Positions 1 to 9,380 of a stretch of DNA of 64,000 nt are shown one piece after another. A program made the translations under genes and the position numbers. Under the pieces are notes generated by a model, which had not been told where the DNA came from, searched no databases, and worked only from the letters and a program-made list of their open reading frames with translations. Location of the stretch: NCBI GenBank assembly GCA_910589415.1, contig OU342636.1, positions 3,144,437 through 3,208,436 on the forward strand, written 5' to 3'. The stretch comes from Malachius bipustulatus. Taxonomy: Eukaryota > Arthropoda > Insecta > Coleoptera > Melyridae. Position 1 is the stretch's first letter; each line of letters opens with the position of its first letter.

Positions 1-404
1 ATAACCGTTTATGAGTCCATTTGTGAAGAAGTTGAACAAAAATTTCCCATTTTTTTTGCTTTAACATATAATTTGATGTCTTAGCTTCAATTCGCCTCGA
101 TTAATGTAGCACTTTAAACGAAAAACAAAAAAGTTTTTCGCTTGTGCAAAATTAGCTTGCACTTATTAAATCGATGAAATGGTTCGCAATTTCTTTTTTA
201 TTTTTTTTCACATCCAATTATGAATGGTTCTGAAAATTAGAAGAGCAAACGCAACGACAATTAAATCACCTACATGCAGGTGAAAAAAGTATTCAAATTG
301 GTTTTTTAATAACAAAGATACGACCAGTTTAAAAAATAAAATGTGTAGGTGTATAATAACCTGACGTACTACATATACCTATCTATCAGCACTACAAACT
401 CGAA
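1..404. other. AT-rich stretch without a recognisable gene
   Basis: Low-complexity AT-rich DNA with long T runs. I see no open frame, RNA gene or clear repeat ends here. It lies downstream (3') of the minus-strand LINE and may include part of its 3' tail or unrelated flank. Confidence 0.5.
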
Positions 405-500
405 ACCCACCGTGGTTCAGTTCATTACACGCATGTTTTATAAACTGTTGATGTGGGTTCGAAACCACGAGAAGATATAATTCTTTTTTTTTGGTAGGTA
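405..500 (+). repeat. possible tRNA-derived SINE fragment
   Basis: A pol III B-box-like string GGTTCGAAACC lies at 456-466. A weak A-box-like GTGGTTCAG lies 44 bases upstream at 412-420, and a T run that could terminate pol III lies at 484-492. The spacing fits a tRNA-type internal promoter. The segment does not fold into a complete tRNA that I can see, so a degenerate SINE head is more likely than a gene. It could also be chance in AT-rich DNA. Confidence 0.35.
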
Positions 501-604
501 GGTGGGGAGTTTTCCCAAAAAAATCGGATTATTTTTTCATTATATTCATTATAAAAAAAAAAAATAGGAAGAAAATATTTATTATTGAATCGCATAAAAA
601 TACA

Positions 605-1017
605 CTATTTCTGCGATTGATGCGCAAGGTTTTTTTTTGTTGTGAATAAAATCAACTTGGTCTTTCTTCCATTCAGAACCAAATCATTCGCATTTAGCCA
701 ATCCTGCACTCTCTCAAGCGCAGAATTGACCCCAGACTGCAATGATTCCAAATCAGGTGCCCTAATTATTAGGGAAGTGTGATCTGCATAATTTTTTATT
801 ATAATATGTTTCTCCTCACTGAATATTTCACAGAGATCGTTGATGTAGATGTTGAACAGCAGAGGACCGATAACACTTCCCTGGGGAATACCGCGAGTGC
901 TATATATCTTATCCGATACAGCACTGCTGCCTGCAGCATCTAGCTTGACAGTCTGACACCTCCCAGTCAGGAAAGATCTGATCCACTGGAGCTCCACATT
1001 ACCCACACCATAACATT
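605..1017 (-). pseudogene. LINE reverse transcriptase fragment
   Basis: The minus-strand reading contains the RT palm motif GIPQGSVIGPLLFNIYINDL and, further on, YADH where active elements have YADD, so the second catalytic aspartate is replaced. Only the central palm is present. The fingers and the first catalytic motif are missing, because the upstream endonuclease ORF (1018-1860) stops directly before this fragment. This is an internally deleted copy of a jockey/CR1-like non-LTR element. It forms the 3' part of the LINE whose ORF1 and endonuclease lie at higher coordinates. Confidence 0.8.
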
Positions 1018-1790
1018 CTATCCCTCATCAAACATTCTAACCTTTTTTATTTTATTGGAATTGTCTTTTATATTTTTAATTATTAACAGTTGCGCCTTAT
1101 GATCTGATACATGTAATTCGATTACCTTAGGTATAAAATTAATATTATGTAGGTTAGTTAGAAAGTTGTCAATACAACTTTTGGAAGAATCTGTTATCCT
1201 TGTATATTCTTGTATTAGTGGTATGGTATTAAATGATGACATGAGTGACATAAACTTTTGAGTTTTTAAATCTCTCTCATTCTTAAAATCTATGTTGAAA
1301 TCACCTCCTATTAAAAAAGTTTCATTTCTATCTATGAATAATGAGAGGAGTATCTGCAACCTCTCAAAGAAAATATTAAGATTAGTGTCATCTGGTACTC
1401 TGTAAATTGCTACTATCACTACACCTTTCATCATCCCATTAAGTATTTCCACTGCGGCACATTCAAAGGCATTCACTTCACTCAGGTTATTAATTACTTC
1501 AAGGTCTTTTACTGCAGTATTCTCTCCCGAAAATATAGCTACCCCTCCATGACTTCCTGCGTCTCTGCAAAAGCTAGCTTGGAGATCCATGCCATGAATA
1601 TTGTAGGCAGGCAATTGCTCTTTGGATTTCCAATGTTCTGAAACTAGAAGAACATTGCATGGATTTTCTTCAAGAAAAGAATCTAAAATATCTACAGATG
1701 TTCCAATTGACTGCAGATTTTGATGCATGACTGTGAATTCTTTATTGCTTGCGTATGAGGTCTTCAAAGGGAAAACAAGATGAGACCCAT
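1018..1790 (-). pseudogene. LINE APE-type endonuclease domain
   Basis: This segment encodes the N-terminal part of LINE ORF2. Recognisable AP-endonuclease-like blocks are an MHQNLQS start, LLVSEHWKS, GGVAIF, IGGDFNIDF and the C-terminal SDHKAQL (the catalytic SDH block). The enzyme nicks target DNA to prime reverse transcription. The frame ends at 1018, immediately before an RT fragment that lacks its own N-terminal third, so an internal deletion joins the endonuclease to mid-RT. ORF1 of the same LINE ends at about 1791 in another frame and overlaps the start of this one. The clade (jockey or CR1-like) is a guess from motif style. Confidence 0.8.
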
Positions 1791-1957
1791 CTACGTTCCC
1801 ACTTCTATCTTCTTTTGGAATCTTTGAAAAAAACGGTTGATGCAAACGTACTTGGGCCATGTTTCCGGTTTCAAAAATAATTCAACCTGGTCCTGCGGTA
1901 TTGTAACTCTGAATGAAGCATATTCATTAGGATGTTTCGATTGCATTTTAACGCATC
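1791..1957 (-). pseudogene. LINE ORF1, C-terminal segment
   Basis: Read on the minus strand, this stretch gives a conserved-looking tail (FLKPETWPKYV and a following basic, aromatic stretch) typical of the RNA-binding ORF1 protein of jockey-like LINEs, and it stops at 1791-1793. The frame is entered directly from the Gypsy insertion at 1962. The matching N-terminal part lies beyond that insertion at 8058-8749. Its end overlaps the start of the endonuclease ORF in a different frame, a common LINE arrangement. Confidence 0.65.
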
Positions 1958-1961
1958 TTAT

Positions 1962-2174
1962 TGTTAGGGGAGTTTAGAAAAAGCCAAATAGACTCAAATT
2001 AAATCAAACAATGAATTTTAATGAACAATGTAATAATAAGTAATGACAATTATTAGTATTGAAATATATCAATGCTTCACGGTGAGCGTGTCGCGGCAGA
2101 GTGATTCGACCCGGTCTTATCTACCAGTCAGTTAGTTTTTGCAGACCAGTCGAATTTATGAGCTGTTTCTAACA
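1962..2174 (-). repeat. 3' LTR of G1
   Basis: 213-bp long terminal repeat, matching 7845-8057 base for base as far as I can compare by eye. In the sense direction it begins TGTTAG and ends CTAACA. The bases just inside it (2175 onward) do not form an obvious polypurine tract on the sense strand. Confidence 0.93.
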
Positions 2175-2490
2175 TTCGGCCATCCTGTAGATCCAATTCT
2201 GTCCCAGGATTGGCATTAATCTGTATCTGAAATAATTCATCAAAATCAACAACACGGACAAGAATCATAATAATATAAATTACGGCACTTCCTTTTGTAT
2301 AAATTCAGCTTGAAGTATCCATGTAAAAGTGAATGAATCCAGTCTACCTCATCTTCATTTCATAGATTCATTACTATTCGCTTTCACCATATTATTATTA
2401 TTCCAGTTTTTCCAGTAACATAAAATGCAACAGCAACTACTAATAATTGATTTATTATTGGTCGTATACCAAACAATAAATATATCCAGT

Positions 2491-4190
2491 TGTTAGTCGT
2501 TACTAACCAATAAGCTCGTCAAATTGTTAGTCGTATACTAACCAATAAGCTCGTCAAATTGTTAGTCGTATTATACTAACCAATAAGCTCGTCAAATTGT
2601 TAGTCGTATACTAACCGTTCATCCATCAATAAATGTGTTAGTCGTATACTAACCGTAAGTTAATCGATCAATCTGTTAGTCGTATACTAACCGTATCTGA
2701 ATTGATCAAGGTGTTAGCCGTATGCTAACCGTAAGTTAAGCAATCAATCTGTTAGTCGTATACTAACCGTATTTTAATTGATCAAGGTGTTAGCCGTATG
2801 CTAACCGTAAGTTAAGCGATCAATATGTTAGTCGTATACTAACCGTATTTGAATTGATCAAGGTGTTAGCCGTATGCTAACCGTAAAGTTAAGCGATCAA
2901 TCTGTTAGTCGTATACTAACCGTACTTGGATTGATCAAGGTGTTAGCCGTATGCTAACCGTAAAGTTGAGCGATCAATCTGTTAGTCGTATACTAACCGT
3001 ATTTGGATTGATCAAGGTGTTAGCCGTATGCTAACCGTAAGTTAAGCGATCAATCTGTTAGTCGTATACTAACCGTATTTGAATTGATCAAGGTGTTAGC
3101 CGTATGCTAACCGTAAAGTTGAGCGATCAATCTGTTAGTCGTATACTAACCGTATTTGAATTGATCAAGGTGTTAGCCGTATGCTAACCGTAAAGTTAAG
3201 CGATCAATCTGTTAGTCGTATACTAACCGTACTTGGATTGATCAAGGTGTTAGCCGTATGCTAACCGTAAAGTTGAGCGATCAATCTGTTAGTCGTATAC
3301 TAACCGTATTTGGATTGATCAAGGTGTTAGCCGTATGCTAACCGTAAGTTAACACGTTGAGCACGGGTGTAGTGGAAAAAATGGAGGTCCACTAGACGGG
3401 GGTTCAATTTGGGCTTTTTCAGATATATACAGTCTGTATGAAGTATACTGTATGCTTTTCGTTTGAAAACAGCATTTTTTTGTCAAAAATTTTGAAAACA
3501 TTTTTGAGGCATCACGTTGATGCCTCGCCGTCTTTAGCATAAAATTCTGTTCACTAAGACGGCGAGGCATCAACATGATGCCACATTATAAGCTATAGAT
3601 TGGCTAATCCAAGAGGTTCTTTTCCGTGAATTCTCCGCTATCATTTTTTGTATGCACTGTAACTACCAAACATTTGCTCGCAAACACTAAATTGTACGTT
3701 ATAACACTTATATCTCACACAGACCACCCATACTGTTCTCTAAAATCAGTAAATCGAGTAGTATAATAAAAATTCAAGGACGGGTTGGCAGAAACTGTTC
3801 CTATAGACGGCTATCCTACATATTCCATGCATACAGCATTATAGTGAGACATCAGACTGAGCCACACCGTCCCGAAATCCTTTTCACGTGAGACACTCAT
3901 AGATGTCTCGCCGGCCCGATGAACAATTCAGTGAGGCATCAATGTGATGTCTCGCCGTGCTCAACGTGTTAAGCGATCAATCTGTTAGTCGTATACTAAC
4001 CGTATTTGGATTGATCAAGGTGTTAGCCGTATGCTAACCGTAAGTTAAGCGATCAATCTGTTAGTCGTATACTAACCGTATTTGAATTGATCAAGGTGTT
4101 AGCCGTATGCTAACCGTAAAGTTGAGCGATCAATCTGTTAGTCGTATACTAACCGTATTTGAATTGATCAAGGTGTTAGTCGTTTCATAT
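2491..4190 (-). repeat. Tandem array of paired hairpins in the G1 3' region
   Basis: From about 2492 there are five irregular monomers, followed by about 12 dimeric units of 76-77 bp (hairpin A begins at 2675, 2751, 2827, 2904, 2981, 3057, 3134, 3211, 3288, 3984, 4060 and 4137). Each dimer holds two short inverted repeats with the same loop: GTTAGT-CGTAT-ACTAAC and GTTAGC-CGTAT-GCTAAC. The stems differ by a paired T-A to C-G change, so base pairing is kept. The array lies between the integrase stop and the 3' LTR, and a MITE (3353-3968) interrupts one unit. It has no coding content. Confidence 0.93.
3353..3968. mobile_element. TTAA-target (piggyBac-like) MITE 1
   Basis: A 616-bp non-coding element with terminal inverted repeats CACGTTGAGCACGG and its complement, flanked on both sides by TTAA (3349-3352 and 3969-3972). 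Removing the element plus one TTAA leaves the same GTAAGTTAAGCGATC junction seen in neighbouring array units, so the empty site is known. Inside, a second inverted repeat (GATGCCTCGCCGTCTT at about 3520 against its complement near 3557) and further GATGTCTCGCCG-type copies near the right end form subterminal hairpins. TTAA duplication is the hallmark of the piggyBac superfamily. No transposase is encoded, so it depended on one elsewhere. Confidence 0.9.
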
Positions 4191-4249
4191 TTATGATCGT
4201 TTTGTCAAGTCAACTACATTTATAAGCTGAGGTAGACCGTTGTCCACAA

Positions 4250-5557
4250 CTAAAACTTATTCTCACCTTTTAAAACGACCCATGGCTTAATCTTGTCAAC
4301 CGCTATCACGGTTTTAGATTTCGAACGTCTTTCTCGTAGGTCTTCAACCTCATAGCGATCATTCGGTAAAACATTTGTAACTCTGAAAGGTCCCTTAAAT
4401 TTTGACAAAAGCTTTCTACTAGAGCCAGTACTAGGTGCTGCGCTCGAAACCATGACTAGTTCACCTTGCTTATAAATCTTTGCGGCAGCTCGAGCTTTGT
4501 CGAACCTCTCCTTTTGCATCTTCTGGTCTTCGGTAATTCGCTGCTTAATAGAACCTCTCAGTTCAGCTAAATCGATTCTATCCAAGCTCACTTGAATTGC
4601 GCTCAAAATGTTTGACTCAGCAACATGACATGGTTTGTATCCGGCCAATGCTTCAAGTGGCGAGACACCAATACTTTTATTGTAAGTGCAGTTCATAGCG
4701 CTCTGTATAGATTTAATGGGCTTATCCCATTCGTCTTCAGGGTTATCTGCAGATGTAGCTGCTAAAGCATGTAAGATAGTACCGTTGTACCTCTCGCATT
4801 GCCCATTGGCACGGGGAGTTGCTACAGCATTCAAAGTATGCTTTATACCGTAAGTCTTACAGAAGGTCTCAAAAGTTTGTGACGTAAATGCTGTACCTCT
4901 ATCAGTCACTACCCTTTTTGCTACTCCAAATAAATAAAACATGTCGAGCAACGTTTTTGTTACATATCGTGTTTTCGTACTTTTTACTGCTTCGATTATC
5001 ACATATTTTGTGAACGCATCAACAATGACCAGTAAATATTTATTGCCCCTTCGGCTAGTCACAAAAGGTCCTACGTGATCCATGTGTAACATATAGAAAG
5101 GTGTAGCTACCTTTTCTATAGGGTGTAACGACCCTTGTTTCTTTCCAGGACGAGGTTTGTAATATTGGCAGTTCAAACATGAAGATACATACTTCTTGAC
5201 AAATTTTCTCATTCCTGTAAACCAGTAGTTTTCCTCAATTTTTCTCAAGGTTTTCTCTAGACCAAAATGTCCCATATTATCGTGACAAAGTCTACAAATC
5301 TGCCATCGAACGTTACGAGGTACTAACCAAGCAGTTTTATTATTCTCGAGTCTTCGATAGACGATTCCCTTTTTCAAACAATATTTTTCAAAATACTGTT
5401 TGGTTTCATTACTTCTGACATTATCTTGCAAAATATTTAGTATCATGACAACTTGTTCATCTTGCAACTGAACAGCATGCAACCACTCGCCTTCTGTTAT
5501 GTCTACTTGTAGAACATCAACCACCAGCTCCCTGCTTAGAGCATCCACATGGGACAT
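4250..5557 (-). pseudogene. G1 integrase
   Basis: The 435-residue open frame holds a Gypsy integrase. It has an HHCC zinc-binding module (H-x3-H in CHDNMGHFG and C-x2-C in SSCLNCQ). The catalytic core follows, with D in MLHMDHVGPF, D in VVTDRGTAF and E in ANGQCERYNG, in the usual DD35E order, then a basic C-terminal domain ending near KIKPWVV. It begins at SHVDALSRE, the short linker normally found right after RNase H, but the RNase H itself is absent upstream. It joins the RT frame (5536-6159) by a frame change, so the copy is not functional as a single polyprotein. Confidence 0.9.
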
Positions 5558-6190
5558 TTGCGTTCCAGGACTTTTCTTCCCAAGTAATCAATTTGCTTTT
5601 TGAAAAATGCACATTTGCTTAATTTCAGAGTTAGCTTATGTTCACGCAATTTGTTAAGGACGGTTTCGAGTCGTGATAGTCCTTCGTCAACTGATTCACA
5701 TGGAATGATTATGTCATCAATATAGGGAAAAGCTATGTAATTTTTCAGTTTTCCTAGAACGTTGTTTATAAGTTTTTGAAAAATACTGGGTGAATTAGTC
5801 AGGCCAAAAGGCATTCTTAGAAATTCATAATGTGATTCCGGTGTCACGAACGCCGTTTTCTCAACAGAATCTGGTGCCATAGGGACTTGATAAAAACCCG
5901 AGGCTAAATCTAACGTAATATAAAATTGATTATTGCCTCCTAACTTGTCAATTTGTTCATCGATTAAAGGGAGTGGATATTTATCCTTAACTGTGATCGC
6001 GTTTAATTTTCGGTAATCAACGCACATCCTGTAGTCATTTGTTTTCTTCTTCACTAGGAGAATGGGACTAGCATAAGGGGAGCTGGATTCCCTAATAATG
6101 TTATTTTGCAAAAGTTCGTCAATAATTTTCGACAATATCGCTTTTTCTTGTACGGCCATTCGGTACGGTCTATAAACAACAGAGGTTCTT
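5536..6190 (-). pseudogene. G1 reverse transcriptase, C-terminally deleted
   Basis: Gypsy RT fingers and palm are clear: SSPYASPILLVKKK, MCVDYRKLNAI, LDLASGFYQVPM, MPFGLTNSPSIFQ and the catalytic block as FPYIDDIII. The sequence follows to IDYLG and then stops; the thumb and all of RNase H are lost, and the integrase linker follows at once. The frame changes near 6165 from the protease frame and again near 5550 into the integrase frame. An internal deletion joining RT to integrase is the simplest reading. Confidence 0.88.
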
Positions 6191-6723
6191 CACTAGTGCA
6201 TTTAATATGCATTTCAATGCTATCAGTTTTTCCTAATTCACTTATTGAGAACGCAAGGCAATCTCGGTATTGCTGAAGTAAATTAAATGTTATCGTTTTC
6301 TGGTCGGGTGAGAGATCCTTGTCAAAATTAATCGAATTGAGATCAAAAACAGAATTATTGTTATTATAATTTTCTTCAATAACTTCAATTTTATTTATAT
6401 CGAGGGAAGGTAAATTCCTTAATATTAGCTTATCTTTAGTTTTTGTAATTACTACGTTTTCATTGCAGAGAAAATCACGTCCGATTATAAGATCATGACT
6501 CAAGTATTTATCATCAAGGACGATACCAATAACATTAACAACCGCTTCTTCGATTATTATTTTCAGATCGCATTTTTGGTTACTCACTGTCATATTACCC
6601 ATGAAACATTTAAGAGAAACAGGCTTTTTTCTTGGATTGAAACTCTAGCATTGAATGCCGTCGATCGCTTGATTATCGTACAGTCGCTACCGCTATCCAG
6701 CAAACATTTTATCTTGAAATTAT
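6191..6723 (-). pseudogene. G1 aspartic protease and linker to RT
   Basis: The minus-strand reading just after gag gives the aspartic protease active site as LLDSGSDCTII near 6685. A frame change at an A run near 6630 follows, then LIIGRDFL, the flap-end motif of retroviral-type proteases, near 6480. The protein would cut the Gag-Pol polyprotein. The rest links to RT. At least two small frameshifts make this copy inactive. Confidence 0.75.
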
Positions 6724-7721
6724 TTATTTGAGCAGTTTTAATAAAAATATTTGTTGTACTGGTACTACTTGGATTTCATTTACACGTTTCGTTTTGTAAC
6801 CAAATTTATTAGTACAAAATTCTTGAGTATGCCCTAATCGGTTGCATCCCTTACATTCAACCCTTGGCTTCTGACAATCCCGTACTCGATGATCTCCACC
6901 ACAATTGAAACAGGATATTTTCTTGGACACATTCGTAGGACGAGAGTCTCCAGGTTTGAAACTTCGCTTTGAAAATTTACTTTGGGATCGAGCATTATTT
7001 AGATAGCCAGGAACATTGAAATTTGATTTCGGATTTGAAGTGGAAGGTAGGTATTTCGTTGACGACACATTACTGAGATAATTTACTAGATTACCAATTG
7101 TTTGAAAATTTGCCGCCCTTGCGGGTAAAGAAATTTTGTTATCATTAATCCCTTCAATTACACTATCAATAATACATTCTTCGGGAATTGCCAAATTTAA
7201 ACGATTTAATTTTGCTGCCTTTTCATAACAATAGTCGCCCAAGTTTTGACCAGGAACAGGGTTATAGTTTGCGGCCTCAACCAGTAATTTACCAAATCGA
7301 ATCGGCGTCGGAAAGTTCTGAATAAGTTGTTGTTTCATGTCCAGCCAATTTAAGCCAAGATTTGGTAGTGAGTCATACCATTTACGTGCATTACCTCGTA
7401 GTCGATTTGTGGCTAACTTAAATACAGTTTCGTCTGACCATCTATGCAAAATGGCTAGTTCGTCTATTTTGCGAACCCAGTCGGTTGCACTTTGGGAACT
7501 TTCCATGCCAGGTTCGAATGCGGGTATTACCGTTTCATCTAAATGCGTATTTTAGTACTCGAATGGGTACTTACAATTTGCTGCAACGCCGCCAATTCCC
7601 TTTTTAACTCACTTATCGTACTACTTGTATCATCATCCCTTACTGGTCTCGGGCTACGGGAGTGCCTGCTCCTTGATCGATGGGAGTGCGAGCGGTGGCC
7701 CCTTTGGCCTGATCGCTCCAT
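6724..7721 (-). pseudogene. G1 gag
   Basis: Gag starts at 7721 with an Arg/Ser-rich, highly basic N-terminus (RSHSHRSRSRHSRS), followed by a short coiled stretch. The frame changes near 7545, and a capsid-like core continues (residues with WYDSLP, QLIQNFP). Two CCHC zinc knuckles follow: CFNCGGDHRVRDC (C-x2-C-x3-H-x4-C, slightly short) and CKGCNRLGHTQEFC (C-x2-C-x4-H-x4-C), typical nucleocapsid RNA-binding modules. It lies about 120 bp inside the 5' LTR. The single frameshift means full-length Gag cannot be made from this copy. Confidence 0.87.
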
Positions 7722-7844
7722 TATTTGTCACTGCACTTTAGTTTAAAAAACGAATAAACTGTTACTTTTATTATTAATAATCAACAAAAGAACTCAAAAT
7801 TATAGGGTGAAGCGTACGTCTTGGGGTGTATCCCACTTCTGATT

Positions 7845-8057
7845 TGTTAGGGGAGTTTAGAAAAAGCCAAATAGACTCAAATTAAATCAAACAATGAATT
7901 TTAATGAACAATGTAATAATAAGTAATGACAATTATTAGTATTGAAATATATCAATGCTTCACGGTGAGCGTGTCGCGGCAGAGTGATTCGACCCGGTCT
8001 TATCTACCAGTCAGTTAGTTTTTGCAGACCAGTCGAATTTATGAGCTGTTTCTAACA
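7845..8057 (-). repeat. 5' LTR of G1
   Basis: 213-bp LTR matching 1962-2174. It carries the element promoter on the minus strand. The bases inside it (7800-7844) should contain the primer-binding site, but I cannot assign a tRNA with confidence. Confidence 0.92.
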
Positions 8058-8749
8058 TTATTACGTGTATATTGTTAGCCGTAATATAATTTACTAAATC
8101 TTCTTCTTTTGTATTGGAATTTAATCGATATACATGATAGTCTACACCTTTTATAACCCCCTGAACAGGCCCATTTTCCTCTCCATTTCCATAAACTGCT
8201 TTTATAGATTTTCGCGTTCTTCTTCTAGGTTGTTCCCACCTATCCTCCGCTCCGCTAGTAATTTCAATTAACGGATTTTCAGCATATTTCGACTTTTTCA
8301 TTTCCGGAGTAGCCTTATTCTTAATTATAGTTTTGTTTACAAACAATGTCTTATCACTTTTCACGCTGCTGTTATCTGCCTTATCGGATTCGTATGAAGC
8401 CTGCTGCTGTAGAGCATTTCTATACGAGTACGAATTATTAAAATTACTTGTACCTTGAACATTATTACTCTTATTAACAGCAGTTTTCCTGCTAGTAAAT
8501 CTTCCCTCACATATTCCTGACTGATTTGTCAACAAATGTAACATTTGTATAAAAATCAAAAAGTAAAATAAAATACATTTGTATGTTACTCTCTCTTAGG
8601 ATTACAACTTCTTGCTGGAGATTCTCCATTTTTTTCATCAATTCATTTGTTCTAGAGGTTATTATTCTGCTAATTATCCTCTCAAAACTTTCACTTTTTA
8701 TGAAACTTAGTACAACATCACTATTTTGTGCTCTTGTTTCTGGTGCCAT
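8058..8749 (-). pseudogene. LINE ORF1, N-terminal segment
   Basis: ORF1 of the LINE starts at 8749 (MAPETRAQNS), with a helical, coiled-coil-prone stretch (LMKKMENLQQEVVIL). A frame break with local AT-rich disorder lies at about 8510-8580. The frame then resumes with a low-complexity Ser/Asn/Lys-rich linker, a basic RRRTRKSIKAVYG and the RRM-like start VYRLNSNTKEEDLVNYI. It runs into the G1 LTR at 8057 and resumes at 1957. ORF1 proteins of this group bind LINE RNA. Confidence 0.7.
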
Positions 8750-8841
8750 CTTAATAATAAATGACCACCAGATGAATTCAATATAATTATTTGTTTGTTG
8801 GTATCTACTTTACTGTCACGATGCACGTCCGCACTCGCTGA

Positions 8842-9380
8842 ATACTCTGCAAATACTGGTTATACATAGTCCCCGCTGGTTATGACTGTCTCATTGGTCG
8901 TGATCTAATCAGAAGCCTCGGATTGGAGTTGAAACAAATTGACAACGAACTATCAAGAATTTGTACTCCTACTGATGTCTCAGATTCTTACTCACTTCGA
9001 GTTGAAGATTTTTATAATGAATTCTCTGAAATTTTCCAAGAGAGAGTAGGCTGTGTACGAAATATAAAAATATCACTTACACTCAGACCCAATGCTAAAC
9101 CTATTTTTATAAAAGAACGAAATGTCCCATATGCTCTCAGAGCTAGAGTTGAAAAGGAATTAAGTAGTATGGAGCAAGCTGGAATAATAACACCAGTTTC
9201 CACGAGCGATTGGGGTTCACCTCTGGTGGTTGTCCCAAAAGTAGATGGTGGGGTTCGACTGTGCGTTGACTACAAGTGCGGAGTGAACGAACGCCTAGTC
9301 TCTGCTAATTTTCCTATACAACGAATAGAAGATGTTCTCAGTGGCTTACGAAATTCCAAATATTTTTGTAAACTAGATCT
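8842..9380 (+). pseudogene. G2 protease end and RT N-terminal part
   Basis: The frame gives the protease terminal motif CLIGRDLI, then the pol linker, then the RT fingers: a PYALR-type entry, WGSPLVVVPK, GGVRLCVDY and the start of the catalytic block, KLDL, where the insertion begins at 9381. The second half resumes at 11198 in the same frame when one copy of the 4-bp duplication is counted. The 5' truncation at about 8842 removes gag and most of the protease. Confidence 0.88.

Larger units (their letters stand above)
1962..8057 (-). mobile_element. Gypsy LTR retrotransposon G1, inserted in LINE ORF1
   Basis: A 6.1-kb Gypsy element lies between two apparently identical 213-bp LTRs (1962-2174 and 7845-8057). 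On the sense strand they start TGTTAG and end CTAACA. The flanking 4-bp direct repeat TTAT (1958-1961 and 8058-8061) is a target-site duplication and proves insertion into the older LINE. Internal order on the minus strand is gag, protease, RT, integrase, then a 2-kb 3' region filled by a hairpin-bearing tandem array. The coding part carries at least three frameshifts, and the RT thumb/RNase H block is missing. The near-perfect LTRs suggest a fairly young insertion of an already defective, or rapidly damaged, copy. Confidence 0.93.

Noticed and set aside
3349..3576. Short minus-strand open frame
   Set aside because: It lies wholly in MITE 1 and its inverted repeats, with no protein features.
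2491..4190. CRISPR-like regular repeats
   Set aside because: Units are contiguous with no unique spacers, the context is a eukaryotic retrotransposon and no cas genes exist.
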